The notes under the pieces are model-generated. The model was not told the origin of the DNA and searched no databases. It was given only the letters and a program-made list of their open reading frames with translations. A program made the position numbers and the translations under genes. Source: Parabacteroides acidifaciens (GTDB lineage Bacteria > Bacteroidota > Bacteroidia > Bacteroidales > Tannerellaceae). Taken from it: DNA of 64,000 nt. The stretch covers positions 118,619-182,618 of the forward strand of contig NZ_QREV01000003.1 of the NCBI RefSeq assembly GCF_003363715.1, read 5' to 3'. Below are positions 1 through 8,829 of the stretch, piece by piece. Position 1 is the first letter of the stretch. Each line of letters starts with the position of its first letter.

Positions 1-116
1 TACATACCCATCAGATATTGTAAACAGGTATGAATGGTCGTATCCCTATGTTCACAACGTGGGGAAAATGCAGGAGTGACGGAAAAGAATTGTTCAACTA
101 TCTAAAATATGGAATT

Positions 117-614
117 ATGGTAAAGAGAAAAGAAGTCAAGATCGACGAGGAGCAGATACGCCGCGTAATGGCCGGGGATATTCCCGCCTCTGTCCTGGAA
201 AATCGTTATGGGAGCAACGCTGCCGAATCCCAAAAAGAAGATGACAAGGAACCGGAAACGGAAAACCGGTCCGGGATTCCTGCCGAACCCGACAAGGTGG
301 AAGCTCCCGGTTCCGGTGTGTCCGGCAGTGAGGAAGAAACGCCGTCCCCGGTCATCCGGGAGAAAACACGCCGGAAAAAGAACATCCTTCAGGAGTATCC
401 CGGACATCTGTTTGACAACAACGTTGTGAAAGAACGCCGCCAGACCTATGTCAGCAGCGACAACTACGAACGGGTGCGTACCCTGCTTTCCGTGATCGCA
501 CCCACACTCAGCATCTCGTGCTATATCGACAATATCCTTTCGGCCCATCTGGAGCAGTACCGTGACGAGCTGAACGCCATCTACAGCAGCCGTATCAACC
601 TGAAACCGTTATGA
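117..614 (+). CDS. DUF3408 domain protein of a conjugative element
   Basis: The protein resembles the DUF3408 family, which is found in the transfer region of Bacteroides conjugative transposons. The middle third is charged and low in complexity (Glu, Lys, Pro), and the conserved part is the C-terminal half, with a basic run followed by a helical segment that ends at the C-terminus. I chose the ATG at 117 because the protein there begins with MVKRKEVKIDEEQIRRV, as family members do; an in-frame ATG at 30 would add a tail that looks non-native. Its molecular role is not established; family members sit near transfer genes and may act in DNA processing. The gene is convergent with the next one, and the pair is separated by a hairpin. 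Confidence 0.8.
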   Translation: MVKRKEVKIDEEQIRRVMAGDIPASVLENRYGSNAAESQKEDDKEPETENRSGIPAEPDKVEAPGSGVSGSEEETPSPVIREKTRRKKNILQEYPGHLFDNNVVKERRQTYVSSDNYERVRTLLSVIAPTLSISCYIDNILSAHLEQYRDELNAIYSSRINLKPL

Positions 615-638
615 TTCCGCGTGTGGCCGCATGAAAAA

Positions 639-690
639 AGGGACACCCGAAGGTCGGAATCTCTTCCTTCCTCCGGATGTCCCTCGCTTT
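639..690. terminator. Bidirectional terminator between convergent genes
   Basis: The arms AGGGACA (639-645) and TGTCCCT (678-684) can pair, and the stem extends through CCCGA/CCGGA. A-rich sequence precedes it and T-rich sequence follows it, so it could stop transcription from both sides. Confidence 0.65.
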
Positions 691-708
691 TTCTTCCCTG
701 TATTGGGC

Positions 709-1122
709 TTATCTTACACAGTTAGCTCTCAACCCTTTCGGTATCGGGTTGTCAAGGATTATCCTGTAGCAGAGCTTGCCGTCCACTTTTACCGGTTCTC
801 TTGCTACCATGAAACCCGCGGATTTCTCGACCTTCGCCGCATCGAGTATCATGCCGGCTATGAAGCTGTTCGAGAAACGGGCGCAACGCGGGTCGTTCCA
901 TATCGTGAAGCCGTTCTCGTCGTCCGAGACGAACATGTACCAGTCTTTCGGCCTGTCGTCGTCCCTTGCGATGCACAGCCTGTTTCCTGCGTGCAGGCTC
1001 AGCTCCCTGCTCAGTATCCTGCTCAGGTACATGCTGCCGTCGCGGCATACCGTGATGATCCGTTTCCCCTTGTAGGTCAGTGCCGGATGGGAATTGCTCT
1101 TGTCATAAACTGTCAGTCTCAT
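709..1122 (-). CDS. Hypothetical protein of the conjugative element
   Basis: I do not recognise the family. The product is a soluble protein of about 137 residues, with no signal peptide or membrane segment, beginning MRLTVYDKSNSHPALTYKG and rich in alternating strand-like segments. Upstream in-frame ATG codons at 1128 and 1149 are possible starts. It follows the sigma-like gene on the same strand with a gap of about 45 bp, so the two are probably co-transcribed. GC content and codon use match the neighbouring transfer-region genes, which suggests that it belongs to the element backbone rather than to its cargo. Confidence 0.6.
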   Translation of the reverse strand: MRLTVYDKSNSHPALTYKGKRIITVCRDGSMYLSRILSRELSLHAGNRLCIARDDDRPKDWYMFVSDDENGFTIWNDPRCARFSNSFIAGMILDAAKVEKSAGFMVAREPVKVDGKLCYRIILDNPIPKGLRANCVR

Positions 1123-1167
1123 AATCATTCGTATTTTATAGTTATACATTGTCTGCCATTATACTTG

Positions 1168-1725
1168 TCATGCCGCCTCTCCGGCCATTATCAGCCTTCT
1201 TCTGGCGATGAACTTCCGGTTTGCCCTAAGGGATTCCATCATCGCCTGTGCCCGGCGTGTCACCACCGATGTTTTCTCGCCTATGTGTCTGGCAATGGTG
1301 CGGAACGAACTGCCGGTCTCGTAGAACCGCAGCATGAATATCCTGTAATCCTCGTATGAGAAGTGCCGCCTGAGGAAATTCTGTATGTCCCTTACCAGCC
1401 TGTCACATCCGGTAAGCACCTCTTCCCGTTTCTCCGGCTCTTCCGCGTCGTCGGTCTCCTCCAGTTTCACGAAATATTCGTCCCCGGGAAAGTCGTAGCG
1501 GCTGCTGTCCCTCGTTCCCGCCTGTAGCATTCTCCGGTAACACCCGAAGAAGTAGGATTCCCAATCTTCTATTCCATCGGAGAACATCACCTGCTTCCTG
1601 ACTGCCAGGTAAGCGTCATGGAATATGTCCTCATCGACCTTTCCATAGAGTGACAGTCTCTCTTTCAGCCTCGCGTATGAACGGTTGAACCATTCGTTGA
1701 ATTCTTTTACCTCTTTTGTTGCCAT
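1168..1725 (-). CDS. Sigma-70-like regulatory protein of the element
   Basis: The protein of 185 residues looks like a divergent sigma-70 or ECF-like factor. The N-terminal part (NEWFNRSYARLKERLSLYG, then EDIFHDAYLAVRK) resembles sigma region 2. The C-terminal part (YEDYRIFMLRFYETGSSFR and TIARHIGEKTSVVTRRAQ) resembles a region 4 helix-turn-helix that would bind the -35 element. The segment between is acidic (EETDDAEEPEKREE). Proteins of this kind occur in many Bacteroides conjugative elements and are presumed to control element genes, but no target is known here. It could also be a plain DNA-binding protein without sigma activity. Confidence 0.65.
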   Translation of the reverse strand: MATKEVKEFNEWFNRSYARLKERLSLYGKVDEDIFHDAYLAVRKQVMFSDGIEDWESYFFGCYRRMLQAGTRDSSRYDFPGDEYFVKLEETDDAEEPEKREEVLTGCDRLVRDIQNFLRRHFSYEDYRIFMLRFYETGSSFRTIARHIGEKTSVVTRRAQAMMESLRANRKFIARRRLIMAGEAA

Positions 1726-2139
1726 ATCCTTTTGGTTTTATCTGTTAGACATCCGGCCCGTGGTACGGGCACTCTTGTTTCTTTGTATGCCTTACAGCCG
1801 TTCTCCCGCCGGAAAGGCGTCAAGGCTCGGCAGGAAAAAATACCGGAGCGCGAAGCGTGAGGATGATTTTTTCCCCGCCGACCCGTAGGGCCCCGGCCTT
1901 GCGCCCCGGTGGGGAACGGCTACCTTTGCTTCAAAGAAATGAGGGTGCCTTTTCTTGTTTCCCACCTTTGGAATTATCACCTGCCGATGAAAAGGAATGT
2001 CTGCCGGTGACACCTCTCGTCCGGTTTGCGGCCCGTCTTGATTTTTTTATTTTCTTCGCACAGGAAACGGTTGGGACAGCATTATTCCACCGTTCCGTTT
2101 CACAGTAAAAATCAATGTCAAACTTAAATTTGCAGGAAT
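1726..2139. other. GC-rich intergenic region upstream of the HTH pair
   Basis: About 400 bp lie between divergent genes. Short reading frames cross it on both strands, but none looks like a protein. A TACCTTTG box at 1921-1928 on the plus strand matches the Bacteroides -7 consensus but no convincing gene follows it. A TAAATTTG box at 2125-2132 lies immediately before the first HTH gene. Confidence 0.4.
2125..2132 (+). promoter_or_regulatory. -7 box for the HTH pair
   Basis: TAAATTTG fits the Bacteroides -7 consensus TAnnTTTG. The ATG is at 2140, so the transcript would have a very short or absent leader. Confidence 0.45.
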
Positions 2140-2460
2140 ATGGAAGTAGTGGTCATAGAGAAGTCGACTTTCGAGAGGATGCTCTCGGGGTTCGAGAATT
2201 TAGCGGAAAAGGTGGAACGGCTCTGCCGGGAACATGAGGACTTGGGAGAAAGGGAGTGGCTTGACAGCGGGGACGTGTGCAGGCTGCTCGGCATCAGCCC
2301 GAGAACCCTACAGACGATGCGGGAGAACGGAACGCTGGCTTACACGAAGATAAGCCACAAGGTGTACTACAGACCGGAGGACGTGAAGGCCGTCTTTCCC
2401 GCAGCAGGAATGAAACGGCGTATGACCGTCGGTAAGGGAAGAGAATGTAATGTAATATAA
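2140..2460 (+). CDS. Helix-turn-helix protein, excisionase-like (first of a pair)
   Basis: The small protein (106 residues) has an N-terminal helical or coiled-coil segment (about residues 8-40). It is followed by a MerR/excisionase-type helix-turn-helix: WLDSGDVCRLLGISPRTLQT (about 47-66), then the wing KISHKVYYRPEDV. Such proteins bind DNA and in Bacteroides elements often control excision or transfer. The next gene encodes a second protein of the same fold 22 bp downstream, so they form a pair. A homologous pair lies at 13314-12728 in the neighbouring element. The first protein of that pair begins almost identically (MEIVTIEKKTF against MEVVVIEKSTF here). Confidence 0.8.
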   Translation: MEVVVIEKSTFERMLSGFENLAEKVERLCREHEDLGEREWLDSGDVCRLLGISPRTLQTMRENGTLAYTKISHKVYYRPEDVKAVFPAAGMKRRMTVGKGRECNVI

Positions 2461-2482
2461 TCAACCAATAAATATCAGACTT

Positions 2483-2803
2483 ATGAACGACAATGAAAAT
2501 ATCCGGCTGCTGACACCGGAAAACGACATGCGCGTGAGATCCTTTTTTTCGTCGCTTGAAAACCTTTCAAAGAAGGTGGAAAAAATACGCAAAGACAATA
2601 AACCCTCGCTGGACGGGGAACGCTATTATACCGACAAGGAACTGGCAGTGATGCTTAAAGTCAGCCGCAGGAGCCTCCAAGACTACCGCAACAACGGCAT
2701 ACTGCCATATACCCAGATCGGTGGCAGAATCCTGTATAGGGCTTCCGACATAGAACGCACCTTGACGGACGGGTACAAGGAGGCATACCGTCTGAATAGA
2801 TGA
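2483..2803 (+). CDS. Helix-turn-helix protein, excisionase-like (second of a pair)
   Basis: This 106-residue protein has a helical N-terminus and a MerR/excisionase-like DNA-binding domain with DKELAVMLKVSRRSLQDYR (about residues 51-69) and the wing YTQIGGRILYRASDIERT. It is the partner of the preceding gene. It corresponds to the protein encoded at 13021-12728, sharing the RSLQDYR/RTLQDYR helix and the RxSDIER/KESDIER end. The two proteins probably act together, perhaps as a heterodimer, on DNA of the element; that is inference from pairing alone. Confidence 0.8.
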   Translation: MNDNENIRLLTPENDMRVRSFFSSLENLSKKVEKIRKDNKPSLDGERYYTDKELAVMLKVSRRSLQDYRNNGILPYTQIGGRILYRASDIERTLTDGYKEAYRLNR

Positions 2804-2862
2804 AATTAACTTTAATATAACTCCCTGTCATGGATATCCGTTAAGTTCAACACTTTATTTCT

Positions 2863-2899
2863 AAATCTGCATCATAGGTTCACAAAATGATGCGGATTT
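2863..2899 (+). terminator. Hairpin after the HTH pair
   Basis: The arms AAATCTGCATCAT (2863-2875) and ATGATGCGGATTT (2887-2899) form a 13-bp stem with one G-T pair. It has no strong T-run, so it may be a weak terminator or an RNA-stabilising hairpin. Confidence 0.45.
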
Positions 2900-3029
2900 A
2901 TTATGTAATATATTGTATATATAACACAAATACACCCTTTATTGTGTATATCTTAATATTACAACCTTTTTAAGGTATATTTCTTGGCAATCTTATGAAT
3001 ACTTTGCCTATATTGAGATTTCAATTTTA

Positions 3030-4748
3030 TCATTTTTTGAGTTTTGGGGTTCTTGAATCTGGTTTCCTCGTTGGAGCATTGATTTTCATAATGAGAGGCA
3101 TTGGAAAATCAACTCCAACGATTAAAGCTTCTCCCTCTCCCAATATTGGAAGGAAAGAGAGAATATTTCTATTTGCTGCAGATGCGGCACTTTCAACGGC
3201 TTTTTTATCTTGCTCATTAATTAACCTATGAACCAGAAATGTTCCCATTTGGCTTAATGTTCCTAGGGGTATATCACGAGGCATTTGTGTTGCAATACAT
3301 AAAAACAAGCCATATTTACGTGCTTCTTTTGATATTTGTTCAAAAGCATCAAGAGGTTTGGCTGAAAAATATTCGTCCGCAATACTCTTATTTAGGAATT
3401 GATGTGCTTCATCTATAAAAACAACAATTGGATTATCTTTATATTTACCTTCTCTTGCTTCATTTAATAAATAGCTTCCAATGGCATTTACGAGTATTTC
3501 CCGTACTTGGTAATCAAAACTCACTTTGGAAAAATCCAATCTTAATACGCTCTTATCACTCTCTAAGAATTCGTTAATTCCAATTTTTAAATCTTTTGCG
3601 TCTTGAATAGATTGTCTTCTAAATCCGAAAATCTTATTATATTCCGAGGTGGACATTACGTTATTGACACGGGATATAAGGCTTATGCAATTTGACACGT
3701 CTGTATCGTTCCTACCTCCCCATAATATTGAATTACTTTTATCAGTATCCCAAATACATTCATTTGTTATTTGGAAAGCTAACATATTGAAATCAAAATT
3801 GCAGAATTTATCTTCAATTTCTACTATATGTTTGTAATAGAATACTTCAAATGTCCTTTTTTCTTTGCCGGCTTTTACAATATTACCCTTAATTTGCTTT
3901 CCATTTTTATCTGTTTTATAATACAGAGATAATTCCAAATTATCATCAATTGCAACCATTTTTAACGATCTGATTGCTTCCATTAATTTTGGAACTTGTG
4001 TTTTTGAAGATGGATGTAATAAATAATACAACTCATCAATAGACAAATTCTTATAATCGAATATATATTTCCCCGTGCCCAATTCTATACTTTCCATACT
4101 TTCGCAGACACTGCTATATTCACCAGTTGCATCAATAAGAATACATTTATTGGAGGTTTGAGAAGAAAGAAGTTCTAATAATTTTGCTATTGTCCAACTT
4201 TTTCCACCCCCAGTAGTTCCTAATACTGCACAATGACGGCCAAACAATGAATTTAAAGAAATATTGCACAATGAATCATTTGAAGTCAACTTTCCCAAGG
4301 GAGCTAAAGGTGCATCAAGTTCATCTTTTTTGACACCAAATTTTGAAATATACATCCCCATTTGTTCATCAGAGCAAGAATAAACTTTTGCACCGACAGA
4401 TGGGTACCGAGATACAGTTTTGTTAATCACTTCCGGCTTATAAACATCAAATAAAGCAAGTAATTCAATTTTTGCTATAGGATGAAACATTGTGTCCTTT
4501 TCGTTAATGTTTTTATCCGTTATTTCTGTTCTTTCACCTTGAGGAAGGCTTTGCTCAAAAATTCGACCAAGAAATCCATATTCTTGACCTTCAATAACAA
4601 CAAAACTTCCAACAGATCCACCGAAATATATTTCCCCATTAAAATAAAATGAGTGTAAAAGTCTAGCTGAAGGAATTTGCATGCGGACATGTTGTGGAGT
4701 TACTTCACAAATGTATCCTACAAACTTATTATGATCAAATGGTTTCAT
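3030..4748 (-). CDS. HerA-family ATPase, partner of SIR2 (defence)
   Basis: The protein is a hexameric-type HerA/FtsK-like DNA translocase of 572 residues. An N-terminal beta-barrel (HAS-barrel-like, to about residue 120) precedes the ATPase core. Walker A is GTTGGGKS (177-184) and Walker B is IVVFIDEA (441-448). A Gln/Thr-rich sensor segment (CIATQMPRDIP) and the C-terminal HerA motif PMPLIMKINAPTRKP follow. In known SIR2-HerA (Nezha) antiphage systems a HerA ring assembles with a SIR2 effector that destroys NAD+ or DNA. Here the SIR2 gene lies immediately upstream and overlaps it by 14 bp, so translation is probably coupled. The AT-rich composition contrasts with the element backbone and marks it as cargo. 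Confidence 0.88.
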   Translation of the reverse strand: MKPFDHNKFVGYICEVTPQHVRMQIPSARLLHSFYFNGEIYFGGSVGSFVVIEGQEYGFLGRIFEQSLPQGERTEITDKNINEKDTMFHPIAKIELLALFDVYKPEVINKTVSRYPSVGAKVYSCSDEQMGMYISKFGVKKDELDAPLAPLGKLTSNDSLCNISLNSLFGRHCAVLGTTGGGKSWTIAKLLELLSSQTSNKCILIDATGEYSSVCESMESIELGTGKYIFDYKNLSIDELYYLLHPSSKTQVPKLMEAIRSLKMVAIDDNLELSLYYKTDKNGKQIKGNIVKAGKEKRTFEVFYYKHIVEIEDKFCNFDFNMLAFQITNECIWDTDKSNSILWGGRNDTDVSNCISLISRVNNVMSTSEYNKIFGFRRQSIQDAKDLKIGINEFLESDKSVLRLDFSKVSFDYQVREILVNAIGSYLLNEAREGKYKDNPIVVFIDEAHQFLNKSIADEYFSAKPLDAFEQISKEARKYGLFLCIATQMPRDIPLGTLSQMGTFLVHRLINEQDKKAVESAASAANRNILSFLPILGEGEALIVGVDFPMPLIMKINAPTRKPDSRTPKLKK

Positions 4749-6003
4749 CTTGATTTGGCAGGTTAATGTTATATGAATCGTTGTATGGATAATTCTCTAC
4801 AAAGGCTTTGAACTTTGAGAAAAGGACTGTAACATTAGGCATAACCTTTCCGTCTTCAGAAACATATTCAGGTACTAACTGATGAGTTATCCCACTATCA
4901 ATCCATTCTTCTTTTTCGTTTTCTTCTTTCTTTGTTCTTTTTTTCATTCCATAGCATACTATGAGCAAGTGGAAATTGGGATTTTGAAATACAGCTTCTT
5001 TTATTGCATTCTGAATATGTTTATCTTGAAATCCAAAGCCGGCAACTATCAATAATGTCCCCTCTTTTCGCAATGTAGTTTGTAAATGAGACATCATTTC
5101 AAAATAAGGTTGCTCGTAACTACTTTCATACTTTTCGCTCGCCGGGTAGATAATGCAAGGATGTTCTGTACTTTCTTTTTGGTATATATTATCACCTGCT
5201 TTTTCCCAATCTATGCTTCCGTGTAACTTAAATAATTGTATTACATTAGGAATAAAACTTTCTTCTTGTTTAACCCTTGTATGTTCTCTAAATACAATGT
5301 CATGGTTAAAATTAGCTCCATTGAATATACGAGGATAAGAAAATGAGAACCCGTCAATTATTGTATAATTCATTTTTTGCGCAGCTTGTTCAAACAGTGT
5401 GTCATAGTTTGTTGTATATAACTGCACTCGTGGCTCCGAAGGCTTGCGGGCTGTCAACTTCCTAATAAAGTCTTGATGATGCTTGTTTGTTACATCTAAT
5501 TTCAGCCGACAAGCGTCTGCAATTTTCTTCTCCAATTTATTCCTTAAAGAATCTCCATTTTTATCTTTTATTTCTCCATTCAATTTTTCATATAAGATTG
5601 TGAATGATAAAAAATCCTCTATATTTTTAGATTGAATTATCGAAGAACATTTTTCTTTTAAGCACCCTTCTGTTGCCATAAGGACATTTCCTATCGCTTC
5701 TATTTCCTCCTTATAGCTATCCCATAGTTCTGTTCTTGTTTTTCCTCCATTCTCCCCATTTTCCATAGATGTCCCTGCCGCCGTTAAGACGGCGACATTT
5801 TTAAAGTGGCTTGTGTAACGAACAATATCATTCGCTATTATACGGAAAGACTCAGCACTTGCATTTGACTTAAATTCAGCGATTCCATCACCATCCTTTT
5901 GAGGTTGCGGTTCATCGTTTATATACCAATGAGTTTCATCATATGAAACAGACTTTACAGCAGTTTTATATAAATAAATTTTATCCATACTATAATTCAC
6001 CAT
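4735..6003 (-). CDS. SIR2-family effector, partner of HerA (defence)
   Basis: This 422-residue protein has the SIR2 Rossmann fold of antiphage effectors. The nucleotide-binding loop is LTAAGTSMENG (73-83), the catalytic Asn/Asp motif is TTNYDTLFE (197-205), the catalytic His motif is KLHGSIDW (259-266), and AGFGFQD (321-327) closes the site. Defence SIR2 proteins usually hydrolyse NAD+ on infection; whether this one does is inference. Two starts are possible: ATG at 6003 overlaps the RloB-like gene by 14 bp, while ATG at 5988 begins one base after its stop and gives MDKIYLYKT. Either arrangement favours coupled translation. The downstream partner is HerA. The N-terminal extension of about 60 residues is not recognised. 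Confidence 0.88.
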   Translation of the reverse strand: MVNYSMDKIYLYKTAVKSVSYDETHWYINDEPQPQKDGDGIAEFKSNASAESFRIIANDIVRYTSHFKNVAVLTAAGTSMENGENGGKTRTELWDSYKEEIEAIGNVLMATEGCLKEKCSSIIQSKNIEDFLSFTILYEKLNGEIKDKNGDSLRNKLEKKIADACRLKLDVTNKHHQDFIRKLTARKPSEPRVQLYTTNYDTLFEQAAQKMNYTIIDGFSFSYPRIFNGANFNHDIVFREHTRVKQEESFIPNVIQLFKLHGSIDWEKAGDNIYQKESTEHPCIIYPASEKYESSYEQPYFEMMSHLQTTLRKEGTLLIVAGFGFQDKHIQNAIKEAVFQNPNFHLLIVCYGMKKRTKKEENEKEEWIDSGITHQLVPEYVSEDGKVMPNVTVLFSKFKAFVENYPYNDSYNINLPNQDETI

Positions 6004-6607
6004 TTAGTAGTTTTATAACCTTATGAATCTCAGAGTACGCCTTCAAATCCTCTGGCGATTCCTTACAGAGCTGACACAACTTTTCGGAATTTGACATCGC
6101 CCGTTCCATGTCTCCATTCTCTGTCAGGTATTTATAGAGGTTGGTGCGTATGAAATATCGTTTTGTCTTTTCATAGCCCGGCATATATTTCTGCAATTCG
6201 GGAAGTAGCTGTTCGTAACTATCATATCGCCGACAAACCATATTAGGCAAAAAGTGGAGCAAAAACCAAAATTCCGTACATGGATTCGTTTCTACAAACA
6301 TTATCCTTTTGGCATATTTCTTTGCACCATATTTCTTCTTTGCCCGTTGATACAACTGCATTTCAGATGGAAACTGAAACAGCCTATCCATATCAAACAA
6401 GCAGACGATATAATCATACTGCTTGTTTAGATAGGACTCTACCAGTTTCAGAATATGATTGATGTCGCTGTGCTGTGGAAAATCAGGCGCAACCTTGAAA
6501 GGATAGCGGCACGCAATCCTCAACGAATCGAAATAGAACCATTCTGTTTCTCCCTCGCCTATGATGGCAATGCTTTTTGTTACTGTTCGCCCCATATCAT
6601 TAGTCAT
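5990..6607 (-). CDS. RloB-family TOPRIM nuclease-like protein (AbiLii-type)
   Basis: The 205-residue protein matches the RloB fold. The acidic Glu motif IIGEGETEWFYF (15-26), the DxD motif CLFDMDR (69-75) and the segment NPCTEFWFLLHF (108-119) are all present, as expected of TOPRIM-like nucleases of the RloB/DUF4276 group. RloB proteins pair with RloA-type ATPases in AbiL-like abortive-infection systems, where the nuclease is the presumed effector. Here the ATPase gene lies directly upstream with an 8-bp overlap and the SIR2 gene directly downstream. A second ATG at 6595 is possible. I see no missing catalytic residue. Confidence 0.85.
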   Translation of the reverse strand: MTNDMGRTVTKSIAIIGEGETEWFYFDSLRIACRYPFKVAPDFPQHSDINHILKLVESYLNKQYDYIVCLFDMDRLFQFPSEMQLYQRAKKKYGAKKYAKRIMFVETNPCTEFWFLLHFLPNMVCRRYDSYEQLLPELQKYMPGYEKTKRYFIRTNLYKYLTENGDMERAMSNSEKLCQLCKESPEDLKAYSEIHKVIKLLNGEL

Positions 6608-7898
6608 TTAAGTTGATATACTGACTACCCAAGAACGGCAACTTCACTAATTTCCCCTGCTTGTAGGCATTATATGGGGAAAGATTCTTATGCAGCCCAA
6701 GAGAAGAAAGACGCACTATTTTTGTTTCGCCTAGTTCGTCTTTATCAGTGAACCATATCGTATCACGGCGAATGAAATCCTCGTTGAGAAGATTGATGTC
6801 ATGGGTTGTCAGAAGCATCTGGGACGTTCCATTGCTGTTTGCCAAAAACACTTTTATGAAATAAGCTAATAGCTCATAATGAATACTCGTTTCCACTTCA
6901 TCTATAGACACAAACCGATTGGTCTTTAACAGGAAATTCAGTATCACCGCCATTCCCAAGAACCTTATGGTGCCATTGGATTCGTATTCTTCCGACAAAT
7001 CATATACTTTATCGCCAGCCTTATGCTTGAAGGTCAGTTCCGTATTTGTAATTTTACCCTTTCTTAGCATTTCTGCCTTTGCGTCCTTATCAATAGGGGC
7101 ATTCTGAATTAATTGTTCCAATTCAGGAGTAATCAGTTCTTCCTCTTTGTGTAATACCACATCTTCTATGTTGAAATCGGACGCTTTCAGGAAGTTTAAA
7201 ATAAATTTCTTCAAATCTCCTGTTTCGTCTTTATCCAATCTTGATTTGACATATCCCGAAAGCAGCATACCGGGAGCCAACACATCTTTTACCTGTTTGG
7301 CAAAGTAATCGTACACATCATTCAGCTTGGTACGTTCCACGTTGCTTTTACCAAATGCGGCAAGCACACTGCAATTATTGATAGTATTGCCTGAAATCAC
7401 ATCTTGGCTTTTCTTTGTCATTTTCAGATTTACGCCAAAGTCGATGGCCGTGGAATCTCTTGCGGCATCATAACTTCGGTTATACAACCTAGTAGGACGA
7501 ATGGAATCATAAACAATCAATGTCTCGGAATAGATATGCTTGGCATCCAACTCAAAACTAAGGATATACTTCGATTGATTGATATAAAAAACCATAGACA
7601 TCTTCGTTATTTCACTCCTCGAAATGTCATCCAGCATGAAAGGAACCACTCCGGTTTTCTCATTCCGGTCTTTAGGCATTCTTAAAACCAGCATCTTGAA
7701 GAATTCGATGGCATTTAATATATTTGTTTTGCCGGAAGCATTGGCACCATAGATAATGCCCACTTTCAGCAATCTTACCCCCTCTTTAACTTCATACGAA
7801 TACTCATCAGACATAAAAGTATCTACTGATGGCTCAAAACTGATTTTCTGAGCCGATTTAATAGAGAAAAAATTCTCAATGCTGAACTCTGCTATCAT
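6600..7898 (-). CDS. RloA/AbiLi-type AAA ATPase (first gene of the defence operon)
   Basis: The protein (432 residues) is an AAA15/AAA_21 ATPase of the SMC/OLD type. Walker A is GANASGKT (51-58). The C-terminal half carries YESNGTIRFLG (signature region), RFVSIDEVETSIH (Walker B) and LLTTHDINLL (switch His). The N-terminal strand IENFFSIKSAQKISFEP is typical of the family. RloA-like ATPases are thought to sense invasion and control a TOPRIM or RNase partner, here the RloB-like protein. A promoter box lies 28 bp upstream, and this gene heads an operon of four overlapping genes. The closest named relatives are AbiLi and the AriA subunit of PARIS; the RloB partner points to AbiL. Confidence 0.86.
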   Translation of the reverse strand: MIAEFSIENFFSIKSAQKISFEPSVDTFMSDEYSYEVKEGVRLLKVGIIYGANASGKTNILNAIEFFKMLVLRMPKDRNEKTGVVPFMLDDISRSEITKMSMVFYINQSKYILSFELDAKHIYSETLIVYDSIRPTRLYNRSYDAARDSTAIDFGVNLKMTKKSQDVISGNTINNCSVLAAFGKSNVERTKLNDVYDYFAKQVKDVLAPGMLLSGYVKSRLDKDETGDLKKFILNFLKASDFNIEDVVLHKEEELITPELEQLIQNAPIDKDAKAEMLRKGKITNTELTFKHKAGDKVYDLSEEYESNGTIRFLGMAVILNFLLKTNRFVSIDEVETSIHYELLAYFIKVFLANSNGTSQMLLTTHDINLLNEDFIRRDTIWFTDKDELGETKIVRLSSLGLHKNLSPYNAYKQGKLVKLPFLGSQYINLND

Positions 7899-7925
7899 AA
7901 TTGTTAAATTTATCTGTTATATAGC

Positions 7926-7933
7926 ACAAAGGT
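7926..7933 (-). promoter_or_regulatory. -7 box of the four-gene defence operon
   Basis: On the minus strand this reads TACCTTTG, an exact match to TAnnTTTG, 28 bp before the ATG at 7898. No other comparable box was seen inside the operon, which supports one transcript for all four genes. Confidence 0.6.
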
Positions 7934-8829
7934 AGAAATAAAATTCCATATAATAAATTATAATCCATATTATCGTAATAAAATTACGAAATACGCAACA
8001 AAAATAAATCTATCTGCTTATTTGGACTGTTTTTAGAAGTATTGATAGTTTTGAGATTTTCTCAAAATGCCAGGGATTATTCATAAAGGTCGTACCAAAA
8101 TTATCGTTATGCTCATGTGTCATAGACAAATCTACTATTTGGTACGGTAGCGTCAGTATTCTTGGCTTCCAACAGAAGAAGATAGTATTATAAAAATTAC
8201 AGACATCAAACTTGCAAACGAACTTTTGGATGTCATTTACAACAATAGAGAAAAGTAATATGAAAAACTCAAGAAGTAAGGAGAAACCGGCAAAAGATAT
8301 GAAGAAGAAATGAAAAGTAAGGAGAAAATCATCACTATGCTTTCTAAGAACAACACACCAAGCGCAACAGTTTTTGCCGAACAACGCTGTAGAAAAGCAG
8401 ATAGCCGGACTGAATACCGACAACGTGACGGAGTGCGTCGGAGTGGACAAAGGCGGATATTCGCAGGCACGAAAAATCTTGGTTGATTTTTCTGGAGGGA
8501 GCGCAGTTTGCCGCCTGCCCGCTTTATTCAACTTTCAAAAAATATCCCTCCTATGGAATATCAGAACAGCATACGGACCGGTAGTATTCTACTGACTGTA
8601 CGCTGTTTCTCTTTTGTTTTTTGTTCCGACTTTTCCGTCGGTCGCTTGTTTCCGCTGCCGTCGGCGTCCATTGTACAGACGTGAAAGGGAAAAAGTTTTC
8701 GGGCAGAATACGCTCCGAAGGAGGAAGATTCTGCCCGAAACGGCCTGCCGCCCGACTTTTTCACTTTCAATGAAGTCTGTACTAACTTCCATGGGCGGCG
8801 AGGAAGCGGGCGACCACGAAACGGTAGTC
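7934..8829. other. Non-coding or degenerate stretch before the integrases
   Basis: About 900 bp hold no intact gene. On the plus strand, short broken reading segments look coding. One reads ITDIKLANELLDVIYNNREK then stop (about 8195-8257); in shifted frames there follow EEEMKSKEKIITMLSKNNTP (about 8308-8367) and EKQIAGLNTDNVTE. This pattern suggests the remains of a cargo gene. A 9-bp inverted repeat (8091-8099 and 8138-8146) and a small hairpin (8049-8067) also lie here. I could not name a family. Confidence 0.4.
8697..8740 (-). terminator. 13-bp inverted repeat downstream of the integrases
   Basis: TTTCGGGCAGAAT (8697-8709) and ATTCTGCCCGAAA (8728-8740) form a perfect 13-bp stem with an 18-nt loop. 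On the minus strand a CTTTTT run follows, so it can terminate the integrase transcript. Confidence 0.55.

Noticed and set aside
631..1359. A 242-codon plus-strand frame
   Set aside because: It overlaps two minus-strand genes with better features and runs over the terminator.
1921..1928. TACCTTTG promoter box in the GC-rich region
   Set aside because: No credible gene or terminator follows it, so it was not called a promoter.
8010..8531. A 173-codon frame on the minus strand before the integrases
   Set aside because: Cys- and Phe-rich composition looks like a non-coding frame, and the plus strand shows better coding traces.
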